60,000 nt of DNA, taken from positions 870,001 to 930,000 of the forward strand of contig WPIO01000120.1 in the NCBI GenBank assembly GCA_009760855.2, in the 5' to 3' direction. This DNA comes from Cristatella mucedo. Its lineage: Eukaryota > Bryozoa > Phylactolaemata > Cristatellidae. A program made the translations under genes and the position numbers. The notes under the pieces are model-generated. The model had not been told where the DNA came from. It did no database searches and saw only the letters and a program-made list of their open reading frames with translations. Within the stretch, counting starts at the first letter, position 1. The number at the start of each line of letters is the position of its first letter. Of this stretch, positions 1-22,355 are shown piece by piece.

Positions 1-3000
1 AGAAAAAGCTATTGACAGTGAATAATAATTTCACACATTGATGTAGGCGATCTTTACTGTAGTTCTTAGATTTCCGTAGTGACTTAAAATCACGGAATGT
101 GAAAAAAATAAAATTGTATAAGTTTCAAAACATTGACCCAAATTTGAATACATTTCAGCTGCTTTGAAATTGTTTAATGTAACTACAATACTGTGCACCT
201 GCCAGGTCAATTGCATAGGGTTTGGTGTGTTAGTTTTAATAAAACAGAATCGCAATGACGGAGTATAGATGAACTATCGAGTAGGTCGGAATGCTGGGGG
301 AGGGACATCCGTTCTCTAGCTGCCTGAGATTGCCGATATTTCTAGCACTCCTAAAGCAGTGGCTACATACTTTGAACGTGCATATGTTGTTCGTGCCGTG
401 AATGCACCAAAAATCATCGCAACTGGTTCTCAGCATGCAGGGCAGTGCAGTGCAGATGCTGAAGAGCCCTTGGGCGTTCGGAAGTACATCGAAAGAGTCT
501 TTTGAATAGCCAAATATTTAACATACACCAGATCGCTTATGTTATTGCTATCCATCTTTGGAAAAATATACTGCTCAGTCAAGGCAGCACGTCCAGCTAG
601 ACCTGTCCAATATCAAGAATCCATTGACAGCCAAGCAATTTACGATCACCTTTTTTACAAAGACGGTCTTTATAAACAACAGGGGTTGCGAACGTGGAGG
701 CGTACCATTCCTACCGCTTCTGTTGGCCATTCAAGATAGAATTTTTGGCATCGCCTGTGGGACACGGCAAGCTGCCTCTTCAGCCCAGCTCCCGCCGCTC
801 GAGTCGATTACTCCTGTTACTCCCGGACTTTCAGCAGCTCAGAAGAGAAGGAAGCTCCTCATCCGATTCCTTCTCGGTCTGTAGCTGAATAATATGATCC
901 CTAGCTGACTTGCACTAGATTTTAGAGTTCTGCCGACCGTGGCACATCATTTATAGCCATCCTGAGCTGCTACTTCTACGCTCGGCTGCCTGACTCAACA
1001 GCGCTTCTCATATTCTCGTTGTGGTATGAGATTAAATCTGCTGGCTGCCGCATGCGTGACTCATTGGAATGTAAAGTGCGGCCATAGATTTTCAAAGGAA
1101 GTCACGGAGAACTGAAGCATCCTACCTTACTGCCCCTTGTCTGCCAAGGCCAGATGCTCTCATGAACGAAAATAATTTCCCCGAACTTCATCTCACCAAT
1201 CCGGAGAAGTGACCATGGAATGATTAGGAGCAAATGTGGCCAAATCTATTCGAAGTTCTGGCCTAAAATCGTCAACCACTATAGCCTATCCGTAGCTCCG
1301 AAGCACCGAGCTCCAAGCTAATAATTGCTGGCTTCTACTAAAGTGTTCGATATCATCATTAGCTACTTGAACGGATGATACATCCTTTTCGAGCTCAAGC
1401 TTGCTTACAAGGTTCTGCAATCAGCAGGGCCTATTCAAAAAAAGTATGCACTATGTTAAGCTGGGCGATACAGAGGAGGTTTGCCAGGTTCAGTAGAAAC
1501 TGTTTTGGTGTGGAAACCATATCACAAATTTATCCATACGTGTCGGCTGGGAGTCTTACAGCTTTTTCTCAGTGAGACCACGATAAATAAATAAATAAAT
1601 CCTAGCTGACTAAACAGCCTCATTTGTATATCGACAGAAGAGCCTTTATGTCTATCATACCCGTGGTAGCCTTGCAGTTTAGTAAAACGTGCTGGTGACG
1701 GAAGGACTCTACTTATGGTACACGAGTTTTGGCTCACTTTCCATCACTCTGGCGCCAGCCTGCACTATGACGATTTCCCAGGGCTCTATGTAGCTTCTTC
1801 TGCATACGACATTGGTCACGTAAATAGTTGGAATCTTACTGTTTGAAGAAGCTAACTGAGGATGTAACAAGGAGTGCTACTTGCAGTGAATTAACACTAG
1901 GCTCTAGATGCAAGTCTTTCACCTCAGGAATGAAATACAGGCAGGTGGCTGATCTAGATAACAAAGAAGCGGTGCTTGGACACGTCCATATTCAAAGTTC
2001 AAGTAATAGTTGTCGGCTGATTCAATAGTCGGCTTCAATACTCTTTCTAGTTTCAGCAAGCTGATATCATAAGTCTTAGCAATAGCGATCGGAAATCACA
2101 GCTTTAGCAATCTGTCGCCCTTCAGTCGGCAATTGGGAATTGCCAGGCACCATAGTCGAACCTCCAACCTCTGGCGTGCAGTGCCAGCGCCTAATGCGCG
2201 GGCTCTCAAAAATCAAGCAATCACACTTCAAGAAGGCTCATACGCACTTGGCCAATTACGATATAAGTAGAACCTCTCATTTCCCTACTATTATAACTAT
2301 TTATATAAATATGACAGATTTTCTGCATGTCTGCATGTAATTGACGAAATGCTCACAAACACTGATGAATCTCGCTCATTACTTAGATCTCAGAATTGTA
2401 TAACCCAATTTTATTTCCATACAAACAGTGGTTGGCTTTAATGAATATTTGAATATATATGTATATATTTGTGTGTGTGCATGTGTATTAAGTCTGCTAT
2501 TTAGTTTTTTATCTGAAGGGCTAAAAGTGTCTGCAATTTATTGTTAATCAAAGCCACGGTCAATATGCAACGTAATAAAGACAGAGAATATATAACAGCA
2601 TATGTTTGAGAACTGGTTATAATTTGTTCTTAGTAAAGAAGAGTTTTTATTTAGTATACATTGTGGAAGAGATTTTACTATTGAATGTTTTGAAATCATG
2701 TCGCTCGTATCTCTTTGGCACCCGAAATAAAAAGGCAGCATATTTTTTAATGTCGCTTGGGAGGCAAAGAAGTTGAAACTTGCACATCAATTCTGGCAGA
2801 TGTGATTGAGTGAATTCTTAGAGGACTTCATAATTATTATTTTTTGTTCGTTACACGTGTACCTTAGGCATATACTAGAAACGTTTACGGAACGCAGAAT
2901 ATTTATCCGGACGAGCATTATGGCGGACGTAATGCTATGCTTATGGTGATATCGAAGGCTGAAAAGCAAGCTGTTGCCGAGTAAGTCAGTAGTAGTATCG

Positions 3001-3100
3001 CACCAGAAACTGCTCTTTAACCGAAATAATTCGCTGCATCTGGTGGGCGAGGTGAGTCCCTATTAAATCTTGCTTACGCTCGAGGCTTAGTTTCTTCCAA
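1..3100. other. No recognised gene; AT-rich unique DNA
   Basis: Only short open frames, none with recognised homology. An (AAAT)n run lies at about 1585-1600. A GC-richer patch at 680-890 has overlapping open frames in two phases but no motif. Confidence 0.6.
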
Positions 3101-5185
3101 ATGAGTATAAGTCACAAAACGTTTTTAATTTCCTCTTTTCACCAATATCTCTGCTCGTCAAGCCACTGCATTGAAACGCACGCCGATGATCCATTGCATT
3201 ATATTAGAGATCCAATACCTTGCTCTGAAAGCATTTTTATTTCGTTGGAGAGGTACTTTTATGGTTATTGCATACTGGGATATGAGTTTACAGCTGTTGG
3301 TAACAATTTTGATTATTACATTTTGAAGGCTATGAAATGTAAACTTCACTCCGAAGCTCAGTTGGAAAATTTCCCCGAGGCATTTCGAAGCCGCTGGGCA
3401 GAGTGCACGATCGTTGGAAGCCAGGTACGTGTAGCGAAATAACCACTCGATCTCACGCTTGCAGACAGGAGTCATGAGGCTGGTGTAAACCTAATTTTGT
3501 AAATAACGTGATACCAAACGGTTACTTTTCACCTGCTCTGGGAGAGTGGAATTTGTTCTTACGAACTAGGTTTTACTATTTAGCCGTAATTTCGATGGTT
3601 GTTAGCTAAAAGTCAGCTTCCTTGTGAGATAGAGAAGAACAGAATGTAAGATATAGTTTCTAGCCTGCCCCAACCATGGCCTTTCTAAGCAGTTGTATTA
3701 CCTGCAACTTGCCATACAATGCATTTAGCCCTAAAGACTTCTTTAGAATCGTATTAAGCGAATGATGTACTCAGTTCTTGGAGGCCATATTTAAAACTCT
3801 GAAAATCCATCTAGCCGATGGCAAATAATTTCTCAAATGGCACTACAAAACTAGGCTTGGCTGCCTTTTTTGTTAGCCTAAATAAAATCAAAGTGTGGCA
3901 GTTTAAAATATCAAAAGAAAATAGCTGTTGACATTAATTAGATGCATTTATTTTCCTACTCGAGGTAGTTTCCCTCAAATACTATCTCTAGTGAAAGCAT
4001 AATAAGGTAGTAGAGCAACAGATTAGGCAGAAGGTTTACGGAGTAAAAAGTGATAAATAGTAACTAATGATCAAGATAAGTTTACTATGATAGTAACCCT
4101 AATGCTTCTAATACTGTCCATCTCAGCCTTTATACCTTATATATTGTTTGATAAATCTGCATAAAAATTAGTCATGCACAAGACATATATGGCGATCATA
4201 AAAGTTAAATCAGCCTCTTATTATTGTTGCGAAAGACTGGATTCGGAACGTTCTTCTGAAGATCTGAGCAAATTAAGCAAGCACTGCTTAATTGCACTAA
4301 AGTCAATTGCTTACGATTCTAGTGATATGATTGGCGAGTTTCAGCATTACGTTCTCACTTCAAATATCCGTGAGTGTAATACTTCTAGCTGGTGAGAAAG
4401 TCAAATGATTTGAAAATGAAACGAACATCTGCTCCGATGCTGATCACATCAATTTTCAAATTTGGGATCTTGCTGGTGATTTTTATTCATCCTAAGATAT
4501 TGTTGAGCTTTCCTCTTGACACTGCTTCCGAACCCGACTTCCTTAACTATAGTTATTACTCACTTATAAGCGAAATGTGAGAGATGGCTGGTCCTGTTCT
4601 CATTGAACTCCTCGGTTCTACCTCTGCTGATTGCGTAATTTAACGTCAGTGACACGGACAAGTTATAGAGATAGAGGTTTTTGACTGTTATGCTACCCTC
4701 CTGTCATCCGATTGCAACTGTACTACTAGGAAGATTTTTAAATTTGATTCAATACTTTGGCTTAACCAGAATTTCTGAAATCAGCATTTAAAACTTAGTG
4801 TTGAAAAGATTCGTATATAGCGGACTCAAGATTCCTAATATATTTAACTCACTCGTGACATTTAGTATCAAACGATTATTCACTTGCCAAATGCAATGAA
4901 GCTACACGCATAATTAGTCTTATCGTATTTAGTTTTTTACGTTTCTGCAGAAAATTGGCGATATTATATCACACGAATCACACACCCACAAGTAGTCACA
5001 ATTCAACTTGCTTCAGAGGAATTGCCTCATTATGCCTTCCCAACTGTGAATTACTTTTGACGTTACACCTACCGTTAGAGACAAATCGTGAATTTTCTTG
5101 GCAGAGAGTCTACCCTAGCTAAATAGTAGCACGTCTTAAAAGCGGGCCGCCGGACCGGCCTGAGGAGAATATCTTTAATCACGGC
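3101..5185. other. No supported gene apart from the 4.4-kb candidate
   Basis: A 113-codon frame at 3101-3442 ends close to a GTACGT donor (3424) and could hide an exon, but it shows no known motif and has an equally long antisense frame. From 4.6 to 5.18 kb I see nothing. Confidence 0.5.
4416..4576 (+). CDS. Possible first coding exon with signal peptide
   Basis: From the ATG at 4416 the product begins MKRTSAPMLITSIFKFGILL then VIFIHPKILLSFPLDTASEP: a basic start, a hydrophobic core of about 15 residues and a plausible cleavage region before FPLDT. It then either stops at 4578 or is cut at a GTGAGA donor (4577) in phase 2. That phase does not match the exon at 7827, so an intermediate exon would be needed to join them. 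It has no homology I recognise and may be chance. Confidence 0.25.
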
Positions 5186-5699
5186 GTGGGTGGTAGCCTC
5201 TATGTATGTATGTATGCATGTTTGTCTGTAACTCCACAAAGTTATGAAGCCAATGTGGGTGCTACGACGGAGAGTTTTGTATTGCTCACTCACAGCCTAA
5301 GCGGCTTTCGGTACGCATTCGGTAGCCAACAGATTACGTCTCATGCACATAAGAGAAAGGGCAAGCGTAGTAGAGTCAAGAGAGCAGTTGAGGTTGAGAG
5401 TAGCATGGAAGTAGCAGATCAGAACTGCTAACAGGAATGAGCCATAGTCGGCAGCAGGAGAGCAGTTGTCTTTGGGTAAGAATTCTGGAAGCGAGTTCCA
5501 GAGTCTATAACCTGCAGAGCTATAGCTTCTGTCTCCAACAGTCTTTAAGCTGAGAAATTAAACAGCTAATTTATTGTCCACACAGGACCTGAGGGTACGA
5601 AGAGACTAAAACTGGTGCTGCAGTTCAGCTAGGTACGAAGGAGTTAAGCCGTGGTGAGTCTTGCGGGTCAGTAAAAGAACTTTGCTCTGTAACCGTCAC

Positions 5700-6098
5700 T
5701 CAACCGGCATCCATCCTTTTTTTTAGCAAATTAGACAAGCCCTTAAACTTGAGGGACTTGAAGACTAGTCTTGCAGCGATATTCATAAGCAGCTGTAGTG
5801 TCTTAGTAGCTTTCTTTGGTATCAGAGCCAAAAGGAAATTACAATAATCAAGCCGAGACAGAACTAAGGAACTAGTTATATTTTTTGCATGCCTCTGTGG
5901 GAGATAGCTCCCAATCTTGGATAGGGATCGAACGTGATGGTTAGCTGTTGAAGCAGTCATATGAATGAAGCCTTTAAAATTTAGGCAGCTATCGAAAACG
6001 ACATCTACATTTGGAGCACGTGGTGATGGTCGCACGACAGCATCACCTATTACAAGAGCTAAGCCTTTTAATCCAGCCACAGGCTTAGGGTGTCCCAT
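5700..6098 (-). pseudogene. LINE reverse transcriptase, C-terminal fragment
   Basis: A 132-codon open piece of the family 2 element. The block HHVRSLSKIGSYLPQRHAKN then SLVLSRLDYCNFLLALIPKK is the thumb-side region seen in L2/CR1-type RTs (usually hVrSxLDYCNsLL-hP). It lacks the upstream catalytic motifs, which lie further up in other frames. Confidence 0.8.
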
Positions 6099-6751
6099 GA
6101 GCAGCAGTTCGGTTTAATCGTCATTTAGTTTCAAGAAGTATTCCGACATCCAGGATAGAATGTCGGCAAGACAGGCAATCAGTTTGTCAGTCGCTGCAGC
6201 AGATTCCGACGGTTTGAATGACAAATGCAGTTTCGTATCGTCAGCATAGAAGTGTTATCATATTCCATGGGCCTTAATTAATTTCCGGGAGGTTGAGTAT
6301 AAATGGAGAACATCAAGGAACCGAGGACGGACCGTAGAGGGACTCCACAGGTGACCATTCTCGTGTGTGATACCTGACCCCCACATTACACGGATTGCAC
6401 ACGATCAGACGAGTACGATTTAAACCACGCCCGTGCTTCGTGTGCCAGACCAATCTTTGTTCTCAATCGTTCATGTAGTACATCGCGATCAATGGTGGCG
6501 AAGGTAGCTGAAAGATCTAGCAGAGTTAGGGCAGTGACATTCCCGTTATCGCTGCCAAGAAAAATATGATAGCTAAAGCAGAGGGGAGCAGTTTCAGTGG
6601 AGTGCTGCGTCTTGAACCCTGATTAAAATGTTTCCGACATTTCATTCTTTTCAATGTGTTCAACCAACTGCTTAGTAAACAATTTTTCCTAGGACCTTGG
6701 ATACGAAAGAAAGGAGGGAAACTAGATGATAGTTTGCAAGGACCCCTGTAT

Positions 6752-6946
6752 CTAATCTACAGTTTTATGTATGGGTCTAACGATTTCTGATTTGAAGGAC
6801 TTGGGGACGACCCCTTTTCCTAAAGAAGCATTAAAAATCTTGGTTATGGCAATGCTAAGTTGATCTGCCAGTGAAGACCACAGAGATGATGGTCCTGGGT
6901 CTTCAGGAGACGAGCTCCTTTTGCTAGGCCTTATTAAGGTAGCCAC
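6752..6946 (-). pseudogene. LINE reverse transcriptase, N-terminal fragment
   Basis: Encodes the entry into the RT domain (DPGPSSLWSSLADQLSIAIT, then KIFNASLGKGVVPKSFKSE and IVRPIHK), the usual D-G-[IP]-p-x-x-[LI]-L-K and P-x-x-WK-x-A-x-V-x-P-I-x-K region of L2-type LINEs. It belongs to the same decayed element as its neighbours. Confidence 0.75.
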
Positions 6947-6973
6947 ATCGCATGCGGAAACCTTGGAAACCTT

Positions 6974-7357
6974 TTAAGGAAGGCCACAGGCTGTGATACC
7001 CCGATTAATTTTGTCGGAGGGGGCTTCATGGAGGCATGAATGTGCAGTTTGTTTAGTATAGAAGGCTGAAAATCTTTCGGCTAAGCCCTTAATGTCTGGG
7101 CAGTCAGATCTCTCAGCTTTGGCCTGTAAATGGTTTACTGTCTTATAAATCTGTTTAGGGTCCGACAGGCAGGAATTCAGGTTTAGAGTGAAAAAAGAAG
7201 CACTGCATTTTTTAAGCTTCCGGGTGTAAGCTCGAAGGAAGTCTTTGAAATTGACTAAATTTGCACCAGACCCCGATCTATTGATGCAACGTTCATGCTT
7301 GTGCTTAACCCAATGCATCTTTAGGAGTTTTTTGTAAACTAAAAGGAATCTCCTCAA
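6974..7357 (-). pseudogene. LINE endonuclease-RT linker fragment
   Basis: A 127-codon open piece with LLKMHWVKHKHERCINRSGS, AYTRKLKKCSASFF, then SDPKQIYKTVNHL and LAERFSAFYTKQ. This order (basic linker, DPKxhaKxhNxLh, hAxxFxxFFxxK) is standard between the endonuclease and RT domains of L2/CR1 LINEs. Confidence 0.75.
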
Positions 7358-7826
7358 CTTTGTACACGGGTAGAATGAACAGGAGCATGGTTCTCCAGAG
7401 CACTCCTGAGTGTCATGTTCATTGTATGAGTGAGGGTATTGTGGCTGCCGGTCGATTCTGAATACAGATCAAGAAGACCTGCGCCACAAACAGATTTCAA
7501 AAATGTGTCTATGTCAATGCTTTATAAGTTACTTCGCTTGACAAATTCAACCTTACCTTGTACGTACAAGGGAGCAGGAACAGTAAACGAGACCAAAACA
7601 TGATTTGAGTGGACACGCCACAAGGTCAGTGGGGAGGACGTCCGTAGCGATCGCCAGGTCTAGATAATGGCCACCGACGTGGTGGTATGATTAGCTTGTT
7701 AGAACAAACAAAAAATAACGTAGAATCAATCTCTATCGCTCGTCATATGATTTGCTAATAGTCTCCTCTGTGAACCAGTTAGTGAGATTGCTTTTGTATT
7801 TGCATTTTTGGTTGCATTTCTTTTAG

Positions 7827-17460
<9,634 letters not shown>

Positions 17461-17842
17461 GTAAGACCGACTCTCTTAGATCACTTGTAAGCGTCTCTAG
17501 GTGGACCTTTAGGCGAACCATGCTCTTTTCTAAAAGTTATTCGAGATTAAACTTTTCTGACGAATTGAGCTCTGAGCTAAAAATGAAGAGGAAGTGTTTC
17601 TTCATGGCGTCCATCAGTTAATTGTTCAAACTTATTGATCCCCAGATGCATGCAAACCTACATGCAAATACTAAAAATGTAACTTATGTGAGAATAGTTA
17701 TTGCAAGTTTTACTAATACTTCAAATATCCGCACAAAATAGCCAAATTAACTAATGCAAAGACTTTATTGAAAGTGGTAGGTAACAATTGTGATAATTTA
17801 GCTCAAAAGTAAATGTGAGATTTTCAATTTACTTGAGACGGT

Positions 17843-17931
<89 letters not shown>

Positions 17932-17932
17932 A

Positions 17933-18009
<77 letters not shown>

Positions 18010-18017
18010 ATATATAT
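17843..18017. repeat. (TA)n microsatellite
   Basis: About 175 bases of TA repeats with short interruptions (CTATATATGTATA, ACATA, GTGTGTA). It abuts the 5' side of the SINE at 18.02 kb. Such a length is prone to slippage and assembly error. Confidence 0.97.
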
Positions 18018-18018
18018 T

Positions 18019-18165
18019 TGCCGAGCTGGTTTGGTCTACCGGTTAAGGTGTTCGCCCCGACCAAGGTCCGACTGAGATTCGGGGCTCGAGCCCCGAGGCA
18101 TATGTGAATCGCCTGAATAGAGATTAAGTTCTCCAAGGGCGCTATATAAATGAATTAATTATTGT
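18019..18165 (+). mobile_element. tRNA-headed SINE with LINE family 1 tail
   Basis: The head (18019-18100) has an A-box-like GGTCTACCGGTTAAGGTG and a B-box-like GGGGCTCGAGCCCC. The tail AATAGAGATTAAGTTCTCCA then AGGGCGCTATATAAATGAAT matches the last ~35 bases of LINE family 1. It abuts the (TA)n tract on its left. This is the cleanest SINE copy in the window. SINEs of this type are transcribed by RNA polymerase III and moved by the LINE whose tail they share. Confidence 0.85.
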
Positions 18166-18169
18166 ATAT

Positions 18170-21137
18170 ATATTTATTTATTGATATATTTATACGTATA
18201 AGAAAATTTCACCGGATTTCATTTTATATGCTTAGAAAGACGTAGGATTGCTTATTTCTGTAGTAAATGCAGCTAGTTTGAGAGCCTCAGATTCGAAAAA
18301 CAGAGCCAACCATATTGTCAGTTAAATGTGTTCAGATTCAACTGCCTTATTCACGTCGTTTATTTGGGGTGTTAGTTTGATCAGCTGAAAAAATGGGGGT
18401 GAAAAACTTGAGTAAATGCTAGGAACTATTAGAAACCTGAAAATTAGGCCCTAGTATATTCTTGGCGCATATTTAGAGTGCAATGAGAGGCGTACTGAAA
18501 AAAATCATTCTCTGTGATTTGCCTTAAGGCTTCCTAAAATCAGATTGAATCAGGCACCATTTGAATTACAGTTATCAAGCATGTATTGATCGAGGGAGTT
18601 AGTGTGATCTTTAGCATGCTGTGGTATTGAATAATCCACAATTTTAAAATGGGTCGCAATCGATGGCTGGTTTTTAAAATGAGTCTTCGTAAAACCTTGG
18701 AATATTAGTTGGTACGAAAACTATATGCTGTATTTCGGTCTTATGTGAAAATCGGTTTGCAGCAACCATCCTATATCCAAGTGTGAAAACGTTGCAACTA
18801 TCTCATGAATAGGACTTTGTTCCTGTCATAAAATAGTCAAAGAAAATTGACCTGCAAAGATTGGGCGTCTGATAGGCAGGCATCCATTTGATCAGTACCT
18901 GAAGCTAAATGTCACTTCTAATCGGACAATGACTGGTCGTCCTTGGCTTAGAAGGGACAAGCAATGTCATTTGATTCAAACACTGGTCAAAGGTGCAGTG
19001 GAAAACAAAAAAGCCTTCATAGGACAGACATTAGACCCGAGTACAATTATACAAATGACAGATCTGCTGGTGAGACGATATCATCACATATAAATCACTG
19101 AAAGCGATTGAGCAATATAGACAGGACTTTATCACAGCTTCATAAACAAGACCACTGATTTTTTGATCATCCATATGAATAATCTTTATCTATATGCACT
19201 TGTAGAACGATGAATGAACAGATCAGATGTTCAGATGAACAGGGTATCGCATGATCGATATTGCTCTGGTTTGAACAGCTGCTTATCGCACAGATGAGAG
19301 CAATGCAATGAAGTGAAGTAGCTGGATTCCAACTTGATTGTCTAGTAAAGTCCGTATTACTTGTTTGCGTATTTCACAAGCTACTGTGCATAATATTTTT
19401 TGATATCTTAGATAGAAAAGGAATAAACTGAGGCTGGTTGGTGAAAACCTGGCTATAAGTATTTGTAGTAGCCAGGCCGATTTAAAATACATTTGGAATC
19501 TCGTTATATGAGGAAAAACAAAAATCCTCAGTTATGGCTGAACCAAGATTTTGTGCTTACTAAGCAAAAGGATGCGACGGCAGAGAATCAACAAGTAAGG
19601 AGGCACTCGTACCGAGTTTAATTATGCAAACCTATCATCTGGAAGTTGTAGAAGTCATTCACTCAGAAATTCTCAGGGGAGCCAGATCCCCGGTTTGGCT
19701 GCTAAGAAGAATTTTATAACAAAACTTATCTACCTAACAAAAGTTGTCCATGCCTTAGGGATAAGTAGGAAACTTTATGTTGCTCTGAAATATCCGGCAA
19801 TAAAACTCAGCCAGTCATACTAGCATTTTGACAATAAGCTATAAAGCAGCTTAGACATTTACAATTGGGTAGGTACTATAGAATTACCAAATGAACGATA
19901 TTTGGTCTAACCTTGATACATGCCTACCTAAAAGAGGATCTATGCCAAAAGCTTAATGCCTAATATCAAGAGATTTACAACAAATTACAGATACCAAATT
20001 TACGCTTTTTTTAAACCAAGAGGAAGCAATGAGAAACTTATTAGATGATTTTGGGATTTGAAGTGAATCTTTTTGCACTTGGCTTTGTAATTTAGGTTTG
20101 AAGAACATTGAGCTACTAAAGAACACGTGCTTCCTGAAAGCTAATTAGACATGTGCTGCTTTGCTTCTTCAGCAATAATCGTGGTCTCTAACGACATTTA
20201 CATAGTCGCTGGCTAGCTGCTTGGCCTTGAGAATGAATTTGACGAAAAGAGTCTGATCAAAAAACCTATAGTTTTCGGCTGTGCTTCGGTTTTAGACGGA
20301 AGAACTGCTGAAGCAGTGAGTGCCAAAGATTTTGTAGTAAAGGTACCTAAAGGCTGTTTGCAGAGATTCCAAGTAGTTGCAGATAAAGGTGACTTGCTGC
20401 ATATATTGCAGGCTCGGAAAATCACCAGTCTAACAGAGCTGAGATTATCAAGCCATACATCCACTCATTTCGGTTTAAAACCGATAACTTTTTACTGTCG
20501 AATCACCGAGGGCAATCTCTAGGACATATTCTTCGATGGGTTTCTATCATCCAAAGTTGCAGACACTGCAGCGGCATGAATTTTGCGAACCATTTCTGTT
20601 AAATTGTGGAGATATTCCTACCTCTGTCAGGCACTACGAGAATATGGCTACGAGAATATGATGCACGGTAGAAAGGGACCAGGGGTAGCAATAAGCTTCC
20701 TATATCGCCCATCTTTAACTACAGCTGGCAATACTGGCTTTGGATCGTCGCAGATCGACTCCTGTCATCGCCAAGAAACGTTGGAAGTGAAGAGTGCACT
20801 AATAGGTGTCTTTCAAGCCCAGAGAGTTTTCTGTGATTACGAAACACCAATGATCCGTTTGAGAACAACCGGCTTCGTCCCAGTGGTCACGAGCAGCAGA
20901 CACAGCATCAGATTGATAACAGTCAGATCTATTAGTTACCAGGCGTAGACGTAGCCCACTTGCACGACAACAGCAAATGACACGAAACATTACACACGTC
21001 AGTTATATTCTACACGAATATTATGCTACGGGCACGATGGCCAAACCAATGGAAGATGTATGATAGCTGTATTGTTGGTAAGAGCTTAGTACTTAAAAAA
21101 GGTGATTATGTGTGTGAGATATTAAGGATAAATAATG
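18170..21137. other. No recognised gene
   Basis: Unrecognised DNA. Two open stretches, 20316-20522 (VKVPKGCLQRFQVVADKGDL) and 20583-20948, look somewhat protein-like and may be remnants of a retroelement, but no diagnostic motif is present. Confidence 0.5.
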
Positions 21138-21620
21138 ATATTAATAATAATACATATGATAAAGCGCCCTCAGGGAACTCAATCTCTTTCTAGGCGCTTT
21201 ACGTTTGCTGCAGAGTACACACCATCGAATGGTTAGTGGTAGCATGTTCACTTAACGACAAGAATAACATAGCTAGGGGTAACTTGCACAGGGTTAGCAT
21301 GCAATTATGGTTAGTGGCAGCATGCACAGTATTAGTACGCTTAAGCACATAAAGGACGAGGCACAGGGACCCGCTAAATGCTTAACTAAATAGGTACGTT
21401 TTTTATTTCGTTTTCAATGCAGACAAGTAAAAAGATGTCGTGACGCAGGTCGAGTGTGAGTTTCAGGCTATGGGGTCATAGCAAGTCAAGGCGCCGTCTC
21501 AAAGGAGTTCAGATTTGTGCGAGTTATGGTAAAACTGTAGATTCCGAAAAGCGGGTGTTACGATGCTCAGTTAAAGCCAAAAGACGCATCTGTTAAGTTT
21601 TATTTTCCGCGAGCTCTAGC
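21138..21620 (-). mobile_element. LINE family 1 3' end, minus strand, decayed
   Basis: It starts with AATAATAATACATATGATAA then GCGCCCTCAGGGAACTCAAT and TCTTTCTAGGCGCTTTACGT. It continues through the 3' UTR into RT C-terminal remnants (the GATTCCGAAAAGCGGGTGTT block at about 21.54 kb matches the copy at 58.67 kb). No frame remains open. Confidence 0.8.
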
Positions 21621-22213
21621 GAACTTGTCTTTGGTTTCGTGTGTGTTTTGCACTCTTACTTGTGCGTGACTCAGTGTTTGTTATAACTACGGGTTATCTT
21701 AGCCAGTGGCCGCGAGTGTCTTCTGACGTGGTTTTGCAAGCTTGCATACATGTTATGTCCAAGTAGAAGAGTCACATGTATTTGCTACTTTATATGTCAC
21801 GAACATTTGAATTTTTAAACTTGTGCAGGGATTTAGAAAGCACCGTATAGAGTTTTTTTTTGGTCGCTCTCATGGTGATATACAAGAATTCCTATTATAA
21901 TCAATACTACCACTCCCTATGCACTTATTTAATGTCTGGTGCTCGCCAAGAGCGTGCGTGAGCATCGTGCTCACGATTGTTTAAGGATGATTTCCTTGCG
22001 ACCAACACAATTCCGAGCATTTACTGGCGTAGCCGCCTCACCCCAGTCGGCCGTCGTATTTGTGGTTTCACTCACGGACGGGCGTCTATGCATCTGGGAA
22101 CACGCCCTTTAAAAGACCAAGAGGACCTGGGCGTAGCAAGTAGTGAGCAGGTGGGACCGATGCCCCTACCCCCCCCCGGACGCCAAGGCTGAGGGTGCAC
22201 AAAGAGAAAAATG

Positions 22214-22355
22214 AATTGTGCATATTTTTTTAGACTTTTTCATTTGAAAGTTTCTGTTCGATAACAAGTAAGTCCTTGTTTCAATGGACTTAACTGAGCT
22301 AGTTAAGCATGTTTACAGACTTTAACCAAGCTGTAGCTTGATGCTCTGGCGACTC
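22214..22355 (+). repeat. Dispersed repeat R3, copy 1
   Basis: Shares, in order, with 42565-42735: TTGTGCATATTTTTTT, CAAGTCCTT..TC.ATGGACTT, GCTAAGCAT.TTTACAGACTT and a final ACCAAG. Separating bases differ. It carries no open frame and no recognised ends. Confidence 0.65.

Larger units (their letters stand above)
5186..7760 (-). mobile_element. Decayed LINE (family 2, L2/CR1-like), minus strand
   Basis: Read on the minus strand, this is most of an ORF2 in broken frames. The end of an endonuclease domain lies at 7.4-7.76 kb and the endonuclease-RT linker at 7357-6974. The RT start follows at 6946-6752 (DPGPSSLWSSLADQL, then KGVVPKSFKSEIVRPIHK). RT core pieces lie at about 6.6-6.2 kb (NVTALTLLDLSATF, and the YADDT-type active site, itself frameshifted). 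The RT C-terminal part is at 6098-5700 (SSLVLSRLDYCNFLLAL). The 3' UTR (5.19-5.45 kb) ends in a CATA-rich simple tail. Several stops and frameshifts show it is dead. It encodes the target-primed reverse transcription machinery of a non-LTR retrotransposon. Confidence 0.8.

Noticed and set aside
3040-3052. GTGAGT donor after an open stretch ending LFNRNNSLHLVGE
   Set aside because: The phase would suit the exon at 7827, but there is no acceptor with a pyrimidine tract and no homology; too weak to annotate.
18019-18100. Possible tRNA gene
   Set aside because: A and B boxes are present, but the sequence does not fold into a clear cloverleaf and continues into a LINE-like tail; other copies show it is a SINE head.
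21002-21076. Extra exon ending in a GTAAGAGC donor in phase 1
   Set aside because: Phase and borders are possible, but the product does not align with the repeat exons, and the DNA borders a LINE remnant.
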